From Azorhizobium caulinodans ORS 571 (lineage in GTDB: Bacteria; Pseudomonadota; Alphaproteobacteria; Rhizobiales; Xanthobacteraceae): DNA of 64,000 nucleotides. Under the pieces are notes generated by a model. It was not told the DNA's origin. It made no database searches and saw only the letters and a list, made by a program, of their open reading frames with translations. The stretch spans positions 4,159,501-4,223,500 of the forward strand of contig NC_009937.1 in assembly GCF_000010525.1 (NCBI RefSeq), given 5' to 3'. Made by a program: the position numbers and the translations under genes. Numbering within the stretch: position 1 is the stretch's first letter; every line of letters begins with the position of its first letter. This document shows, one piece after another, positions 17,276 through 27,237 of the stretch.

Positions 17276-18481
17276 TCAGGCGGCGGTCTTGTGCTTGGCC
17301 ATCAGTTCCACGAAACGCGTGAAGAGATAGTGGCTGTCGCGCGGGCCGGGGCTCGCCTCGGGGTGATACTGCACCGAGAACACCGGCTTGTCGGCCAGCG
17401 CGATGCCGGCGTTGGAGCCGTCGAACAGGGAGACATGGGTCTCCTGCGCATTGGCCGGCAGGCTGTCGCGATCCACGGCAAAGCCGTGGTTCATGGAGGT
17501 GATCTCCACCTTGCCGGTGGTCAGATCCTTCACCGGATGGTTCGCGCCGTGGTGGCCCTGGTGCATCTTCAGGGTGCGGCCACCGACCGCGAGGCCGATC
17601 ATCTGGTGGCCGAGGCAGATGCCGAACGTGGGGATCTCCTTGGCGATCAGCTCGCGGATCACCGGCACCGCATATTCGCCTGTCGCCGCCGGATCACCGG
17701 GCCCGTTGGACAGGAACACGCCGTCCGGCTGGAGCGCCAGCACATCCGCCGCCGAGGTGGTGGCGGGAACCACGGTCACCTTGCAGCCGGCGGTGGCGAG
17801 CAGGCGCAGGATGTTGCGCTTCACGCCATAGTCGATGGCGACCACGTGATACTTGGGCGCGCCCTGGTGGCCATAGCCGCCATTCCACTGCCACTCGGTC
17901 TCGTCCCAGTTGAAGCGCTGGACCGAGGTGACGCCCGGCACGAGGTCCATGCCGACGAGGCCCGGCCATTCCTTGGCCTTGGCCTTGAGCGCCTCGATGT
18001 CGAACACGCCGGCCGGATTGTGGGCGAGCACCGCATTCGGCATGCCGCCTTCGCGGATGAGGGCGGTGAGCGCGCGGGTGTCGATGCCGCTGATGGCGGG
18101 AATGTCCCGCGCCTTCAGCCAGGCGTCGAGATGGCGGGTGGCCCGGTAGTTGGACGGATCGGTCACCGATCCGCGCACCACCACCCCGCGCACGCCGGAC
18201 ACGGCGGCGGCGGACACCGTCTCGATGTCCTCCTCATTCGTGCCCACATTGCCAATGTGCGGGAAGGTGAAGGTGATGATCTGCCCGGCATAGGAGGGAT
18301 CGGTGAGAATCTCCTCATAGCCGGTGATGGCGGTGTTGAAGCACACCTCCCCTACGCCCTCGGTGGCCGCGCCGAAGCCGAAGCCTTCCAGCACGGTGCC
18401 ATCAGCGAGAACCAGAAGGGCGGTCGGCTTCGGTTCGGTCCAGCCCTCGGCGGAGCCGGGTGCGTCTTGTTCCTGCGTCAT
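17276..18481 (-). CDS. carA: Carbamoyl-phosphate synthase small subunit
   Basis: Glutaminase subunit that delivers ammonia to CarB for carbamoyl phosphate, feeding arginine and pyrimidine synthesis. The 401-residue product has the CPSase small-chain N-terminal domain (about residues 20-155) and a class I glutamine amidotransferase domain (about 212-395) with nucleophile C289 (FGICLGHQM) and the H373/E375 pair ([10 protein letters not shown]). The start MTQEQDAPG was chosen because the 50 codons upstream are not protein-like. It is divergent from yqeY, the order common in alphaproteobacteria; carB is not in the window. Confidence 0.97.
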   Translation of the reverse strand: MTQEQDAPGSAEGWTEPKPTALLVLADGTVLEGFGFGAATEGVGEVCFNTAITGYEEILTDPSYAGQIITFTFPHIGNVGTNEEDIETVSAAAVSGVRGVVVRGSVTDPSNYRATRHLDAWLKARDIPAISGIDTRALTALIREGGMPNAVLAHNPAGVFDIEALKAKAKEWPGLVGMDLVPGVTSVQRFNWDETEWQWNGGYGHQGAPKYHVVAIDYGVKRNILRLLATAGCKVTVVPATTSAADVLALQPDGVFLSNGPGDPAATGEYAVPVIRELIAKEIPTFGICLGHQMIGLAVGGRTLKMHQGHHGANHPVKDLTTGKVEITSMNHGFAVDRDSLPANAQETHVSLFDGSNAGIALADKPVFSVQYHPEASPGPRDSHYLFTRFVELMAKHKTAA

Positions 18482-18662
18482 GGATCGCCTAGATAAGGGA
18501 CTGCGCGCGGCGTTGCCAGCCATGCGCGCGAATTTGTGCGCCGAATGCCCGGCTACCTGAGGATGCCGCTGGTGACAAGGGCCGCGCTCATACCCCTGAT
18601 CTGCGCCCAGAGCGGAGCCGGGCACCGGCACCGGCGCGGATGCTGTTATTCAAGAGGACGCC

Positions 18663-19121
18663 GTGCTGCGTGACGAGATCAATACAGCCCTCAAAGAGGC
18701 GCTGAAAGCCCAGGACAAGTGCCGCGTGTCCACGCTGCGGCTGATCAATGCCGCTGTGAAGGACCGCGATATCGACGCCCGGGGCCTGGGCAAGGACCCG
18801 CTCTCCGACGACGACCTGCGCGCCCTGCTCGCCAAGATGGTGAAGCAGCGCGAGGAGAGCGCGAAGATCTATGAGGAGAACGGACGGCCGGAGCTTGCCG
18901 CGCAGGAGCGCGACGAGATCAAGGTCATCCAGGACTTCATGCCCAAGCAGCTCTCCGAGGACGAAACCCGCGCGGCCATCGCCGCCGTGGTCGCCGAGAT
19001 CGAGGCCAAGGGCATCAAGGACATGGGCCGGGTCATGGGCGTGCTGAAGGAGCGCCACGCCGGCGCCATCGACTTCGGCAAGGCCTCCGCCTGGGTGAAG
19101 GACGCCTTGACGGCGGCCTGA
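18663..19121 (+). CDS. yqeY: GatB/YqeY domain protein
   Basis: A 152-residue YqeY-type protein, related to the tail domain of the GatB subunit of the tRNA-dependent amidotransferase, which contacts tRNA. The molecular role of stand-alone YqeY is poorly defined. Signatures: an N-terminal helical bundle (ALKAQDKCRVSTLRLINAAVKDR), QRDEIKVIQDFMPKQLSEDE, and a C-terminal KDMGRVMGVLKERHAG segment. Translation starts at GTG (18663) preceded by GAGGA. It normally sits next to dnaG in this class of bacteria; here a toxin-antitoxin pair separates them. Confidence 0.92.
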   Translation: MLRDEINTALKEALKAQDKCRVSTLRLINAAVKDRDIDARGLGKDPLSDDDLRALLAKMVKQREESAKIYEENGRPELAAQERDEIKVIQDFMPKQLSEDETRAAIAAVVAEIEAKGIKDMGRVMGVLKERHAGAIDFGKASAWVKDALTAA

Positions 19122-19129
19122 GCGCTCTC

Positions 19130-19151
19130 GGGGCGGGCTGTGTCCCGCCCC
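19130..19151. terminator. GC-rich hairpin between the yqeY and brnA ends
   Basis: Perfect stem GGGGCGGG-CTGTGT-CCCGCCCC just after the yqeY stop and before the convergent brnA end. No T-tract follows on either strand, so efficient intrinsic termination is uncertain. Confidence 0.4.
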
Positions 19152-19169
19152 TGTGGACAGCGGGGATGG

Positions 19170-19505
19170 CTAGGTCTTGGCCGCCCTCTTGCCGCGGGAA
19201 GCGGCCATTCGGGGCGCGCGATCCGACTGCTGCACGAACGAGCGCAGAACGGCATTGATGCGCTTCTGGTAGCCCTCGCCTCCGGCTTTGAAGAAGGCCA
19301 GCACATCCTCGTCAATCCGGATGGAGATGGGGATTTTCTTCGGCGGCACGACCACTTCGGCCTGCGACCAGTCGAGGTCGAGCAGACCTTCCCAAGCGGG
19401 GTCGGCGTGCGCGGCCGTTTCGATCTCGGCCTCGCTCATGGCCTCGATGCCGGCCCAGTCGGTCTCGTCCGGAAGCCGGGCCAGCTCATCGGGCGAATAG
19501 CGCAC
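19170..19505 (-). CDS. brnA: BrnA-type antitoxin
   Basis: Antitoxin and autorepressor of a type II toxin-antitoxin pair. The protein begins with the BrnA-like IVRYSPDELARLPDETDW segment, has a DWSQAEVVVPPKKIPISIRID strand region, and ends in a ribbon-helix-helix-like domain (DVLAFFKAGGEGYQKRINAVLRSFVQ). A GTG at 19505 overlapping the end of brnT by 20 bases is the most plausible start and gives 111 residues; the frame is open further upstream inside brnT, and I could not find a better ATG. The order toxin then antitoxin is normal for BrnTA. Confidence 0.88.
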   Translation of the reverse strand: MRYSPDELARLPDETDWAGIEAMSEAEIETAAHADPAWEGLLDLDWSQAEVVVPPKKIPISIRIDEDVLAFFKAGGEGYQKRINAVLRSFVQQSDRAPRMAASRGKRAAKT

Positions 19506-19767
19506 GATATTGCTGCTCTTCGTCCTTTCGGGCGCGGCGGGCGGAGATGATGCGGATCGCTTCACCCCGCTGGACATGGATGACGGCGAAGAGCTTGCCT
19601 TGGATTTCGATGATGCTGACATGTCTTTCTTCGCCTCCCCGGTCGGAGCGCAGGCTCAGATAGGGCTTCTCGACCATCGCCCGTGCGACGGTCGGGAATG
19701 AAATGCGGTGCTTGGCAATGTTGGTTTCGTTCTTTGTCGCGTCCCACTCGAAACAGAGCTCGGGCAT
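19486..19767 (-). CDS. brnT: BrnT-type ribonuclease toxin
   Basis: Small RelE-fold ribonuclease that inhibits translation until neutralised by BrnA. The 93 residues match the family in length and pattern: the FEWDATKNETNIAKHRISF opening, a central DRGGEERHVSIIEIQGKLFAVIH strand pair, and the IRIISARRARKDEEQQY end. The ATG at 19767 has AGGAAT upstream; a TTG two codons earlier is less likely. The gene pair is read against the flanking yqeY and dnaG genes, pointing to insertion into a conserved block. Confidence 0.9.
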   Translation of the reverse strand: MPELCFEWDATKNETNIAKHRISFPTVARAMVEKPYLSLRSDRGGEERHVSIIEIQGKLFAVIHVQRGEAIRIISARRARKDEEQQYRALFAR

Positions 19768-19850
19768 GGGCAAATTCCTGAGGCTGAATTACCTGCTCAT
19801 TCCAAAACCTCCATCGTGACCGGCCCCAACGGGCTGTTCGGATGCCACGA

Positions 19851-19875
19851 TGTATATACAAACGTAATCTGTCAA
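19851..19875 (-). promoter_or_regulatory. Candidate brnTA promoter/operator
   Basis: The 10-bp palindrome TGTATATACA (19851-19860) lies upstream of brnT, next to a minus-strand TTGACA at 19875-19870. BrnA proteins repress their own operons, so a palindrome overlapping the promoter is expected. The exact -10 is unclear because the best hexamers are 13-15 bases from TTGACA. Confidence 0.5.
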
Positions 19876-19903
19876 GAATCCCGCACCCGTGCTAAATAGG
19901 CCC

Positions 19904-21835
19904 ATGCGCTTCCCGCCCTCTTTCCTCGACGAGATCCGAACCCGGCTGCCGGTTTCGGAAGTGGTGGGGCGACGGGTCAAGCTGAAGAAGCAGGGCCGCG
20001 AGTTCGCCGGCCTCTCGCCCTTCAATGCGGAAAAGACGCCCTCCTTCTTCGTCAATGACCAGAAGGGGTTCTATCACTGCTTCTCCTCGGGAAAGCACGG
20101 CGACGTGTTCGACTTCCTGATGGAGACCGAAGGCCTGCCCTTCGGTGAAGCGGTGGAACGGCTCGCGTCCATGGCCGGCCTGCCGCTGCCGGACGTCACG
20201 CCGGAGGCCGCCGCCAAGGAGGCCCGCCGCCGCACGCTGCATGAGGTCATGGAGATGGCCGCCGCCTTCTTCGAGGCGGAACTTCAGGCACGGGCCGGCG
20301 CCAAGGCACGGGGCTATCTCTCCGATCGCGGGCTCGGCCCCTCCACGCAGAAGCGCTTCCGCCTCGGCTACGCGCCGGGCGACCGCTTCGCGCTGAAGGA
20401 GGCGCTCGGCAAGGCGGGCGTCCCGGTCTCCGACATGGTCGAGACCGGCCTTCTCATCGCCGGTGACGACATTCCCGTGCCCTACGACAGGTTCCGGGAC
20501 CGGGTGATGTTCCCCATCACCGATCTGAAGGGCCGCGTCGTGGCCTTCGGGGGCCGGGCGCTGGAGAAGGACGTTCCGGCCAAATACCTGAACTCGCCGG
20601 AGACGCCGCTCTTCCACAAGGGCTCTCTGCTCTACAACGCTTATTCCGCCCGTGCCGCCGTCCAGAAGGGCGCACCCGTCATCGCGGTGGAAGGTTATGT
20701 GGACGTGATCGCGCTGGTGGAGGCAGGCTTCGAGGGTGCCGTCGCCCCGCTCGGCACCGCCCTCACCGAGGAGCAGCTCCAGTTGCTCTGGCGTATGGCG
20801 GACGAGCCGGTGCTGCTGTTCGACGGCGACAAGGCCGGCCGCCGCGCCGCCTTCCGCGCGGTGGGGCTTGCCTTGCCCCACATCAAGCCGGGCAAGAGCC
20901 TCTCCTTCGGCGCGCTGCCGGACGGGCAGGACCCGGACGACCTCATCCGTGCCAGCGGACGCGAGGCCATGGAAGGCGTGCTGGCGCAGGCGCAGCCGCT
21001 CTCCGCCATGCTGTGGGCGCGGGAGACCGAGGGCAGCAACCTCGAGACGCCGGAGCGCCGGGCGGCGCTGGAAGCGCGCATCGGCGAGGCGGTGGCCGCC
21101 ATTCAGGACGAGAACGTCCGCCGCCATTACAAGCAGGATCTGCAGGATCGCCTGCGCCGCCTGCTCTCCCCCGGCAGCGAGAACCGGCCGCGCCGATTCG
21201 AGGGCGGCTGGAGCGCTGCGCCCGGTCGCTCGGGCAATTTCCGGCCCCAGAACGGCCGTTTCATGCGCGAGCCGCCGCTGGTGCCGGGCACGGAGCTGGC
21301 ACGATCTGCGGTGGTGCGGGGGCCTCTCGCCAGCCTGCCGCGCAACGAGGCGCTGCTGCTCTTCTGCCTCATCAACCATCCCTGGCTGATGGACGAATAT
21401 GCCGAGGAGGTCGCCGGCCTGCCCTTTGCCAACAAGGACGCGGACCGGCTCCGGCGCGCGCTTCTGGAGGCGCATCTGGAAGGCGCCCATGAGGGCGAGG
21501 CGCTCACCGAACATCTGACGCGCGAGGATCTCGACGCCCTCGCGCAGCGCGTGCGGGCCTTCGCCAATCCGAAGATGGACTGGCCGGCCTATCCCGACAC
21601 CGCTCCGGAGGACGCAAGGCTCTGGTGGTTGCAGCGCGCGGCCTTGCATCAAAAGGCTTACGCGCTATCTAAGGAACTGAGGGAAGCTGAACGTTCCCTG
21701 GGCTCCGATCCGAGCGAGGCGAACTTCGCGTGGCTGCGCGATGTGCGCGAGCGCCTTTCGGCAGCCGAGGGAACGGAGGCCCTGGTGGAAGGTTTCGGCG
21801 CCTCGTCCGGCCGCGGATCGCACAAATCCGTCTAG
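19904..21835 (+). CDS. dnaG: DNA primase
   Basis: Makes RNA primers for lagging-strand replication with DnaB helicase. The 643-residue protein has the CHC2-like N-terminal domain (about 1-100), the primase core with a TOPRIM domain near 260-345 (AVEGYVDVIALVEAGFEG, LFDGDKAG), and a C-terminal helicase-binding region. Three of the four usual zinc ligands are replaced: the CPFH position reads SPFN (S38, N41) and the HCFGC position reads HCFSS (C59 kept, S62). The ATG at 19904 gives the normal N-terminus. rpoD follows after 178 bases, the classic macromolecular-synthesis order. Confidence 0.97.
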   Translation: MRFPPSFLDEIRTRLPVSEVVGRRVKLKKQGREFAGLSPFNAEKTPSFFVNDQKGFYHCFSSGKHGDVFDFLMETEGLPFGEAVERLASMAGLPLPDVTPEAAAKEARRRTLHEVMEMAAAFFEAELQARAGAKARGYLSDRGLGPSTQKRFRLGYAPGDRFALKEALGKAGVPVSDMVETGLLIAGDDIPVPYDRFRDRVMFPITDLKGRVVAFGGRALEKDVPAKYLNSPETPLFHKGSLLYNAYSARAAVQKGAPVIAVEGYVDVIALVEAGFEGAVAPLGTALTEEQLQLLWRMADEPVLLFDGDKAGRRAAFRAVGLALPHIKPGKSLSFGALPDGQDPDDLIRASGREAMEGVLAQAQPLSAMLWARETEGSNLETPERRAALEARIGEAVAAIQDENVRRHYKQDLQDRLRRLLSPGSENRPRRFEGGWSAAPGRSGNFRPQNGRFMREPPLVPGTELARSAVVRGPLASLPRNEALLLFCLINHPWLMDEYAEEVAGLPFANKDADRLRRALLEAHLEGAHEGEALTEHLTREDLDALAQRVRAFANPKMDWPAYPDTAPEDARLWWLQRAALHQKAYALSKELREAERSLGSDPSEANFAWLRDVRERLSAAEGTEALVEGFGASSGRGSHKSV

Positions 21836-22013
21836 CCGCTCTGCGCTTTTTGAAGGGCCAAGGGGGCCTGCCGCCTCTTTTTGGGGTTGGAGCGGCCTTC
21901 AGGCTGGTTTAACGGGATCGCCATAGGGTGGCCCGCGTTTGAATTGGGATGAGCGGTGGCGCGCAGGCGGCACACCGCTTTCGCCGCCGCGCGGCGATGT
22001 GCAGGAGATGTCC

Positions 22014-24007
<1,994 letters not shown>

Positions 24008-24011
<4 letters not shown>

Positions 24012-24904
24012 GGCGTCGCGGCGATCTCAAGGGCAAGGGAGCGAAGTCGTTGGCAAGCGGCCACGACTTCGCTCACCACATCCATCTGCTCCGAGAGCGG
24101 CCTGTCCCAAGAGGCGCTGCTGACGGGGATGCCGAGCATTCCCGTACTTTCCGTGGAATGGTCGATGATGCCCACCAATTTTTCGGCATCTTTGATTCGC
24201 CCGCGCAGACCATTCATGATTTGAAGATCAACAATATTTTTGTTCAGTTTCCAGAATATCGAAAATCCGTTCGGCCTATTTTCAAATTTAATCGATATCC
24301 CATAGCGATCGCCCGTCGGATCATGAGAGAAACCGGTATAATTATTTTTCAAATAATCTGAAAATTCCTCCACAAACGCATTCCGCTCGGGATCAGTTGC
24401 GAACAGCATTCTGTTTACATTTCGCAGACATTCGTGAATCGCAGCCGCGCGCCAAGCCGAGTGAGCCCCCTCTCTGCCCGCAAACCACTCTTTTATCTGT
24501 TGAAGAGAGAGCCGAACGCACCATTCCTCGGTCGTCGGCACGCCATCGATATAGGACTTGGGCGCAATCAGAATTGTCCGGTATTTTGTAGCCTTCCCGA
24601 GAGCGATTATGTCTTTTCCCCTCTCGTGATAGCGCTGGCACTGATTTTCAGTGAATGCAGCACTGATCTTATCCTCGATCAGGACGGCAATGATATCTTC
24701 CCCCTGGTTGAAATAAGCGAGAACGTCGGTCTCTCCCCATTTTGCATTTACCTTCGCCGAAACGGAATGCTCCGCTCCTAAGAATTTCGCTTCCGCAATG
24801 CCGATCTGCTCGGCAAACCAGTCCGCGAAGCCGCTATTGGCGTGAAGTTCTTCGAGAATGAACAGATCCAGGTCACGTTCCTGCATTTTGAACGGCGCGG
24901 CCAT
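24008..24904 (-). CDS. PD-(D/E)XK nuclease superfamily protein
   Basis: Predicted nuclease of unknown target. In the 298-residue product the N-terminal third has the core pattern: a conserved acid in [11 protein letters not shown] (D60), then EDK (E77-x-K79) on the next strand, fitting D...(D/E)xK with magnesium-binding acids. It resembles stand-alone PD-(D/E)XK proteins often found singly in accessory regions. The C-terminal half ([15 protein letters not shown]) has no motif I recognise. The gene is much more AT-rich than its neighbours, especially 24200-24750, which points to recent acquisition. The ATG has GAGGAGAG upstream. It converges on rpoD, and both stop codons come from one CTAG. 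A role in defence is conjecture. Confidence 0.75.
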
Positions 24905-25155
24905 GGCAACTCTCCTCTAACAAACGGCTGCGGGTAAAATCGAATCGGCGGTACGATGATATAAGTCAGAATACAGCTGCTGCGGTTTCAACGGCGAGCG
25001 GTGGCCGTCAGTTAAGGCTGGCGACAGGAAGCAAGGCATTGCGCAAGCTCAGCCGCCCGCCCATCGAACCCGAAGGCCCGTCGCCCCCGCGACGGGCCTT
25101 TTTCGTTGCGAAGCAACAACAGTTCCGCGCCAGCCTGTGGGCGCAGCATGGCGGT
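24905..25155. other. Gap upstream of the nuclease gene, with a plus-strand terminator
   Basis: Holds the presumed nuclease promoter (minus strand) and the intrinsic terminator at 25075-25103. A TTCGA-like element on the minus strand near 25070 was checked as a tRNA T-arm and rejected. I find no other gene. Confidence 0.4.
25073..25104 (+). terminator. Plus-strand intrinsic terminator
   Basis: Stem GGCCCGTCG / CGACGGGCC with a six-base loop, followed by TTTTT. The nearest upstream plus-strand gene is rpoD, almost 1.1 kb away; the nuclease gene lies between them on the other strand. It may be the original rpoD terminator displaced by the insertion, or end an unseen small RNA. Confidence 0.8.
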
Positions 25156-25254
25156 ATGAATGATCGTCCCGCGCCATTTCCGCAAGCCGGCCTGATCTGC
25201 GCCACGCTGATCGCCGCCTGCGCGGCCGTCATCTACGCCATGCTCAGCCTCTGA
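25156..25254 (+). CDS. Possible 32-residue membrane peptide
   Basis: Short frame beginning MNDRPAPFPQAGLICATLIA and ending in a second hydrophobic stretch, compatible with one transmembrane helix. The ribosome site is weak, and it sits between a terminator and the next gene's leader. It could be a real small membrane protein or chance; I know no family for it. Confidence 0.25.
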   Translation: MNDRPAPFPQAGLICATLIAACAAVIYAMLSL

Positions 25255-25342
25255 GGGGCTGGCCAGCCCTCCGAGCGGCAGGCACAAGCCTTGCTTACCT
25301 CTGCGGCAACGGTACGAAACCGTGCCGCCGAGGAGGAACAGG

Positions 25343-26962
25343 ATGCCGTTTGAACTGCCGCTCGACCGCCGCACGCTGCTGAAGGGTTCCGGAACTTTGG
25401 GCCTGTCGCTGCTTCTGGGCGGCACCGCTTCCGCGCAGGCCCGCAACGAGACCCTGCTGGTGGTGCAGGAGCTTGGCCCCAACAGCCTCGACATGCATGG
25501 CGTCGGCTCCAACCAGACCGTCAACGGCCTTTCCTGGAACACGTACGACCGCCTGCTCACTTATGCCCCCAAGACGCTGCCCGACGGCACGCTCTCCTAT
25601 GACCGGGCGACGCTGGCGCCGGAGCTGGCGGAGCGCTGGGAAGAGGCGGCGGACGGCATGTCCTGCACCTTCCACCTGCGCAAGGACGCCGTCTTTCATG
25701 ACGGCACGCCCGTCACCGCCAAGGACGTGAAGTGGTCCTTTGACCGCGCGGTGAGCGTCGGCGGCTTCCCCACCTTCCAGATGTCGGCGGGCTCGCTGGA
25801 GAAGAAGGAGCAGTTCGTGGTCGTGGACGACCACACCTTCCGCATCGACTATCTGCGCAAGGACAAGATGCTGCTGTTCAACGTGGCGGTGGTGGTGCCC
25901 TTCGTCATCAACTCCGCCCTCGCCCAGAAAAACGCCATGGCGGACGATCCGTGGGCAATGAACTGGCTGAAGACGAACACGGCCGGCGGCGGCGCCTACA
26001 AGGTGGAGAGCTGGAAGCCGGGCTCGGAGACGATCCTCACCCGCTTCGACGGCTGGAAGAGCGGCAAGCTCCCCTCCATCCGCCGCATCATCATCCGCGA
26101 CGTGCCCTCCGCCGGCACCCGCCGGGCCATGCTGGAGCGGGGCGATGCGGACCTCTCCGCCGGCTTCCCGCCCAAGGATTTCGAGCAGCTCATCAAGGAG
26201 GCCAAGGTGAAGGTGGTCGGCGTGCCGATCCCCAATTGCCTCTGGTACATCGCCCTCAACACGTCGAAGCCGCCCTTCGACAACGTGAAGCTGCGCCAGG
26301 CCATCGCCTGGGCGATGCCTTACCAGCAGATCCAGGACAACGCCTTCTTCGGCCGCGCCATTCCCATGTATGGCGCCAAGAGCACGACGCCCGCCGAGCC
26401 GGTGTGGCCGCAGCCCTTCCCCTATGCCACCGACCTTGAGAAGGCGAAGGCGCTGATGGTGGAGGCCGGCTTCCCGAACGGGCTGGAAACGACGCTCTCG
26501 CTGGATGTGGGCACCGCGACTGTGGGCGAGCCCACGGCCCTGCTCATTCAGGAAAACCTCGCCAAGATCGGCATCAAGGCCGCAGTGGAGAAGATCCCCG
26601 GCGCCAACTGGCGCACGACGCTGAACAAGAAGGAGCTCCCCATGGTGCTCAACAGGTTCAGCGGCTGGCTGGATTATCCGGAATACTATTTCTACTGGAA
26701 CCTGCACGGCAACAATTCGATCTTCAACATCTCCGCCTACAAGAATGCGGAGATGGACAAGCTGATCGATAAGGCCCGCTTCAGCGCCGACAAGGCGGAA
26801 TACGCCGAGACGGTGAAGCAGTTCATCGCCATGTGCATGGCCGAGGTGCCCATCGTGCCCCTCAACCAGCCCATGCATGACGTCGCCATGCAGAAGAGCG
26901 TCTCGGGCTACGAGTTCTGGTTCCACCGTGAGCCGGACTATCGCCAGTTCACCAAGGGGTAA
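25343..26962 (+). CDS. ABC transporter substrate-binding protein, family 5 (peptide/nickel/opine type)
   Basis: Periplasmic binding protein of an oligopeptide-type ABC importer. The 539 residues start with a Tat-like signal (DRRTLLKGSGTLGLSLLLGG, cleavage near TASA), followed by the SBP_bac_5 domain to the C-terminus: LAERWEEAADGMSCTFHLRKD, FHDGTPVTAKDVKWSF, and AWAMPYQQI motifs. GAGGAGGAACAGG precedes the ATG; a GTG seven codons earlier is disfavoured. No permease or ATPase gene is adjacent inside the window: the next gene is convergent. It may therefore act with subunits encoded elsewhere. The substrate cannot be told from sequence alone. Confidence 0.9.
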   Translation: MPFELPLDRRTLLKGSGTLGLSLLLGGTASAQARNETLLVVQELGPNSLDMHGVGSNQTVNGLSWNTYDRLLTYAPKTLPDGTLSYDRATLAPELAERWEEAADGMSCTFHLRKDAVFHDGTPVTAKDVKWSFDRAVSVGGFPTFQMSAGSLEKKEQFVVVDDHTFRIDYLRKDKMLLFNVAVVVPFVINSALAQKNAMADDPWAMNWLKTNTAGGGAYKVESWKPGSETILTRFDGWKSGKLPSIRRIIIRDVPSAGTRRAMLERGDADLSAGFPPKDFEQLIKEAKVKVVGVPIPNCLWYIALNTSKPPFDNVKLRQAIAWAMPYQQIQDNAFFGRAIPMYGAKSTTPAEPVWPQPFPYATDLEKAKALMVEAGFPNGLETTLSLDVGTATVGEPTALLIQENLAKIGIKAAVEKIPGANWRTTLNKKELPMVLNRFSGWLDYPEYYFYWNLHGNNSIFNISAYKNAEMDKLIDKARFSADKAEYAETVKQFIAMCMAEVPIVPLNQPMHDVAMQKSVSGYEFWFHREPDYRQFTKG

Positions 26963-27038
26963 TGCGCTTCGGGGCGGCGTTTGGGGGCTCGTGGGCTCCC
27001 AGCGCCCCTCTCAGCGGCCGGCGTCGCGCCCGGCCGTG

Positions 27039-27193
27039 CCCCCTCCCAACCCTCCCCCCGCAAGCGGGAGAGGGCTTCCCGCTCGATCAGAGAGCGGTCC
27101 GCAATGGGGCTCAACGCCCCTGTGAAAGCACCCGCTCCCCGCTGGCACCACAGGTCCCCTCTCCCGCCTGCGGGGGAGGGATAGGGAGGGGGC
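27039..27193. repeat. Inverted pair of GC-rich intergenic repeats (REP/BIME-like)
   Basis: Two copies of a roughly 36-bp element (27038-27074 and, inverted, 27156-27193) share CCCCCTCCC..CCCTCCCCCGCA.GCGGGAGAGGG. Each copy contains an internal hairpin (CCCGC..GCGGG). The pair lies between converging genes and could also help stop transcription from both sides. Confidence 0.75.
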
Positions 27194-27237
27194 AAGGCCG
27201 GGCGCCCACAAGCAGCGCCAGGCCCCTACCCCAGCCC

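Noticed and set aside
25040-25080. Possible tRNA on the minus strand (GGTTCGA-like element)
   Set aside because: No complementary T-stem, acceptor stem or anticodon arm can be drawn around it.
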